NCBI GenBank assembly: GCA_031277355.1
Contig: JAITMN010000350.1
Location: 1 to 9,828, forward strand
Source of the DNA: Nevskiaceae bacterium
Lineage (GTDB): Bacteria > Pseudomonadota > Gammaproteobacteria > Steroidobacterales > Steroidobacteraceae
Length of the DNA stretch: 9,828 nt
Reading direction: 5' to 3'
Every line of letters starts with the position of its first letter. The stretch's first letter is position 1. Below the pieces are notes generated by a model. That model did no database searches and was not told the origin of the DNA. It was given only the letters and a program-made list of their open reading frames with translations. Positions 7,359-9,828 of this stretch are shown piece by piece. The position numbers were made by a program, and so were the translations under genes.

Positions 7359-8076
7359 GCCGAAACTCCTGTTCGATATCCCACGCTTCCAGTTCCACGC
7401 GCCGATTCAGGTACAAACCGAATCCGGCTGCGACATAGAACGGCTCGACGAGCGCAACCGTCATCGCATAGGCAAGGGCCATGACGAACCGCCATTCACC
7501 ACCACCCTCTGCGCCGAAGATCACATCCAGACTCGGCCTCATGCCTTCGGGCGCAAACCAGACGCACAACGCCAGCAGCGAAAACACCAGCGCAAGTTCA
7601 ACGAGGCCAAAGGCGCTCGTGACCAATATCCCCGCGCCAGTCTTGCCCGACCGCACCTGCTGCACGCGCCGACGCTGAGGCTCACCGCGCAGACCTTCGA
7701 GCTGATACACCGGCGCGGTGAGGCAGCGCCACGGCGACAGACGGCGCTGCGTCCAACTGCGAATCAACTGCGACCACCAGACTTCACGCTGCGCGTTCCA
7801 CACATCCGCCACGGTCGTGCTCTGCCCGAAAGCCGCGCGCGACAGCGCAAACAGAATCGTGCGATCCAGCCACGGCTTTGCCATCCACATCGCAAACGTC
7901 GGCAACCATGAGGCCACTTCGAAAGTCGCCAGGCACAGAACGAACACCGGCAACGCCACCGCCAGATAGCTCGCATAGACGCTGCGCGCAACGTGCTGGC
8001 ACAGCCGCACGCCCAGATCGGCCGCCTCCACATAGCTGCGGGGGCGAAGGCGAACGGCCAGTGCGTCAACTCTCAC
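7342..8076 (-). CDS. Multi-pass membrane protein of unrecognised family in the MoxR/SpoIIM cluster
   Basis: A 244-residue protein that I cannot assign to a named family. Hydrophobic segments are seen at about 33-57, 149-175 and 196-222, with a weaker one near 62-80 (FAMWMAKPWLDRTILFALSR). Between the first two clear spans is a long Trp- and Arg-rich region including WSQLIRSWTQRRLSPW and RCLTAPVYQLEG, probably cytoplasmic. The C-terminus is charged: LYLNRRVELEAWDIEQEFRR at 221-240, preceded by PFYVAAGFG. The GTG at 8076 is chosen because it overlaps the SpoIIM-like stop by only 11 bases; an ATG at 8127 would overlap by 62. No strong ribosome binding site is seen, so translation may be coupled. 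Its end overlaps the DUF4129 start. Position implies it is part of the same membrane assembly. Confidence 0.85.
   Translation of the reverse strand: MRVDALAVRLRPRSYVEAADLGVRLCQHVARSVYASYLAVALPVFVLCLATFEVASWLPTFAMWMAKPWLDRTILFALSRAAFGQSTTVADVWNAQREVWWSQLIRSWTQRRLSPWRCLTAPVYQLEGLRGEPQRRRVQQVRSGKTGAGILVTSAFGLVELALVFSLLALCVWFAPEGMRPSLDVIFGAEGGGEWRFVMALAYAMTVALVEPFYVAAGFGLYLNRRVELEAWDIEQEFRRAQPE
7366..7370 (-). promoter_or_regulatory. Ribosome binding site of the DUF4129 gene
   Basis: AGGAG on the minus strand, 7 bases before the GTG at 7358, lying within the end of the upstream membrane-protein gene. It is the strongest Shine-Dalgarno sequence in the window and decides a non-ATG start. Confidence 0.75.
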
Positions 8077-9037
8077 GGCCTTGCCGCCACAGATAACCCA
8101 GAACCATGATCCAGCAACCGGCCGCAACGCAGTATTTCAGCGGCAACGGCATCCAGCGCGCCGAAGACCAGAACGCTTCCACCGCTGCGGCAATGAGCAG
8201 CAGGCCCACAACGCCATACACGATCACGATGGACTCGCGCGCCGCCAGCGCCAGCGCCTGCGTGCGCGTGCGGCGACCGGGCGCGATCAGTGCATGACCG
8301 ATGCGCAGCCCCGCCGCGCCCGACAACACGACGGCGGTCAACTCGAACGCGCCATGCGTGACGACGAAGGAATAGAAATTCGACGACAGCCCGCGCTCGG
8401 TGAGATAGCCGGCAACGGCGCCGATCAGCGCGCCGTTGAACGCAAGGTAGAACAGACTGCCCACGCCGGCGAACAATCCACCCGCAAAGCACTGAAACCC
8501 AATGCCGATGTTGTGCCGGATGTAGTAGCCGAACATCGCCCAATCACTGCCGGCAGCGCGCGCGCGTCCCATTGCTTCGGCGCTGTCGGAGTACATCTCT
8601 TCGAACTGCGCAACCGTTTCGGCATCCACCATCGACAGAATCAGCTCCGGATTGAAATACACCAGCAGACCCAGCGTGACCAGCGGCCCCAGAAACACCG
8701 CTGCCGCAACGGCCACATACGCCGCATGCGCGCGCACCGCGCGGGGAAAATCCACCGCGATCATCCGCCGCAGACGACCCAATCCAAACTCGCGCTGCTG
8801 GTAGATCACCTGATGCGCGTCGGAGGTGATCTGATTCAGACGCTCAACGATATGCGACGGATAGGCGCGGGCGCGCGCCAGCGCAAGCTGCTCGCAGGCG
8901 CGGCGATACAAACTGGCAAGCCGTTCGCCCGGCACGGGTGAATTTTTCTGATTTGCGCGAGTGCTCAATTTCGTGAGCAGCGACTGCAATTCATCCCACT
9001 CGGCCTGATATTGCGTTTCAAATTGCAGTGGAGTCAT
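8066..9037 (-). CDS. SpoIIM-like (stage II sporulation protein M family) membrane protein
   Basis: A 323-residue inner-membrane protein. The first 100 residues are soluble and helical, rich in Arg, Glu and Gln. Hydrophobic spans follow at about 104-128, 177-199, 200-212, 224-245, 267-290 and 301-317. SpoIIM-family signatures are RHNIGIGFQCFAGGLFAGVG (174-193), the AFNGALIGAVAGY stretch (199-211) and THGAFEL (227-233). In Bacillus SpoIIM belongs to a peptidoglycan-hydrolase complex during engulfment. In Gram-negative bacteria the family occurs without sporulation, and its role is not established, so sporulation should not be inferred. The ATG at 9037 overlaps the RDD stop as ATGA; a second ATG at 9058 would overlap by 25 bases and is less likely. 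Close linkage to RDD and MoxR/DUF58 genes is typical for this family in proteobacteria. Confidence 0.9.
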   Translation of the reverse strand: MTPLQFETQYQAEWDELQSLLTKLSTRANQKNSPVPGERLASLYRRACEQLALARARAYPSHIVERLNQITSDAHQVIYQQREFGLGRLRRMIAVDFPRAVRAHAAYVAVAAAVFLGPLVTLGLLVYFNPELILSMVDAETVAQFEEMYSDSAEAMGRARAAGSDWAMFGYYIRHNIGIGFQCFAGGLFAGVGSLFYLAFNGALIGAVAGYLTERGLSSNFYSFVVTHGAFELTAVVLSGAAGLRIGHALIAPGRRTRTQALALAARESIVIVYGVVGLLLIAAAVEAFWSSARWMPLPLKYCVAAGCWIMVLGYLWRQGRES

Positions 9038-9738
9038 GCGCGTTTGCCCAGCAACCATTGCGCAACGCCGAGCACACGGCGCGTAACCGCCGGACCACTG
9101 CGTCCGTCGTCGCCCGACACCCAGGCCGCAAGCCCCGCCAACTCATCGAGCCGCGATGCGGTGAGCCGCGATGCGCGCGCCGCCAGCGCGATGACGGCCA
9201 CCTGCTCCGCCTGCGGCAGCGGACGAACCGGTGCAAGCGGCGCGACATCCTCCATCGTCACCTTCGGCGCGGCCTTGGGCTGATAAACCACCAGCGTATT
9301 GGCGGCGACGTCGCCAAGCCGCTTGAAATCCCGCCGCAACAGCATGCTGAGCAGGCCGAAACCATACAGCGCGGGAAGAAGATCGGCCGTGCGCAGCAGG
9401 TTGCGCGTGATCGAGGCCGCCGGTGTGATCGGCAGCCCGTTGTCCATCACCACTTTGATGCCCAGCGTGCGCTTGCCCGGCGTGGCGCCCCAACGGCTCA
9501 ACTCGAAGGCCACCGGATAGAACCACTCCAGCGCAAACCACAGAATGAGCATCAGCGCAGTGCCGAGCCCGCCCATCACCGCCGTGATGAGTGCGGCGAC
9601 ATACAGCACACCCATGCGGATCAGAAAATCGAGCAGGTAAGCAAAGACGCGCGAACTGACGCCGGCGGCCTTCAGTTCGATGGCAATGCCCTCGGGTGTC
9701 TCGGCGTGGACAACCGTGTCGAGCGCGTCTTGGCTCAC
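9034..9738 (-). CDS. RDD family membrane protein
   Basis: A 234-residue inner-membrane protein of the RDD family, named for conserved Arg and two Asp residues. Numbered from the GTG at 9738, RVFAYLLDFLIR (30-41) holds the first Arg and Asp, with spans at about 31-55 and 58-80. GATPGKRTLGIKVV (84-97) and TRNLLRTADLLPALYG (111-126) follow, the latter with the second Asp, then a span to about 134. The domain ends with RRDFKRLGDVAANTLVVY (135-152). An 80-residue Ala-rich hydrophilic tail (about 153-234) is an extra part beyond the RDD domain. A TTG at 9765 would also open the frame but overlaps the preceding gene by 17 bases; GTG at 9738 leaves a 10-base gap. Neither has a good ribosome binding site. 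Some RDD proteins have been linked to ion transport; substrate here is unknown. Confidence 0.92.
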   Translation of the reverse strand: MSQDALDTVVHAETPEGIAIELKAAGVSSRVFAYLLDFLIRMGVLYVAALITAVMGGLGTALMLILWFALEWFYPVAFELSRWGATPGKRTLGIKVVMDNGLPITPAASITRNLLRTADLLPALYGFGLLSMLLRRDFKRLGDVAANTLVVYQPKAAPKVTMEDVAPLAPVRPLPQAEQVAVIALAARASRLTASRLDELAGLAAWVSGDDGRSGPAVTRRVLGVAQWLLGKRA

Positions 9739-9748
9739 GTTTGAGGTA

Positions 9749-9828
9749 TCAGGCGGTAACGACAATCGTGCCGGCGATCTTGTCGTGCAGACACTGACGC
9801 TTCTCGCCGAAGATGAACAGGTGATCGA
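9749..9828 (-). CDS. C-terminal end of a second RDD-type membrane protein (5' part outside window)
   Basis: Only the last 25 codons and the stop are visible: DHLFIFGEKRQCLHDKIAGT followed by IVVTA. The pattern of a short hydrophobic segment, basic residues, LHDKIAGT and a closing Val pair is typical of the end of RDD domains. It ends 10 bases before the next RDD gene on the same strand, so two RDD-type genes appear in tandem. The two C-terminal motifs differ (LHDKIAGT against LGDVAANT), so they are not recent copies of each other. Identification rests on a short stretch and should be confirmed with upstream sequence. Confidence 0.7.
   Translation of the reverse strand, partial: DHLFIFGEKRQCLHDKIAGTIVVTA

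Noticed and set aside
8066..9037. SpoIIM as a sign of an endospore former
   Set aside because: The family is common in non-sporulating Gram-negative bacteria beside RDD and MoxR genes, and nothing else here suggests Firmicutes.

Overview
All ten genes in this 9.8 kb window lie on the minus strand. The DNA is GC-rich and tightly packed, with no gap between genes longer than about 40 bases. Gene families, GC content and gene order point to a gammaproteobacterium, possibly of the Xanthomonadales/Lysobacterales or a neighbouring order. That placement is an inference from gene content; no rRNA or other marker is present.

In transcription order (right to left), the first block is a conserved envelope and AAA+ cluster. 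It begins with the last 25 codons of one RDD-type membrane protein, then a complete RDD protein, a SpoIIM-like multi-pass membrane protein, a membrane protein of no recognised family, a DUF4129 protein, a DUF4350 protein, a MoxR-type AAA+ ATPase and a DUF58 protein with a degenerate von Willebrand A-like core. Four junctions overlap and the others are 9-25 bases apart, so this reads as one co-translated operon. By analogy with other MoxR/VWA pairs, the ATPase and DUF58 protein probably remodel or assemble something at the inner membrane, and the SpoIIM/RDD/DUF4129/DUF4350 proteins form its membrane and periplasmic part. The target is unknown.

The second block is glycogen metabolism: glgC (ADP-glucose pyrophosphorylase), starting 31 bases after the DUF58 stop, and a family 57 glycoside hydrolase running off the left edge with nearly all its length visible. 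A glycogen synthase gene may lie just beyond, but it is not in the window.

No tRNA, rRNA, CRISPR array, insertion sequence or convincing terminator was seen. The most notable details are Tyr/Glu/Asp-rich periplasmic tracts in two neighbouring proteins, each encoded by a short tandem DNA repeat; a GlgC with histidine at the position of the E. coli Lys39 effector site; an AT-rich tandem-repeat leader before glgC; and unusual start sites, including a GH57 gene without a well-placed standard start.
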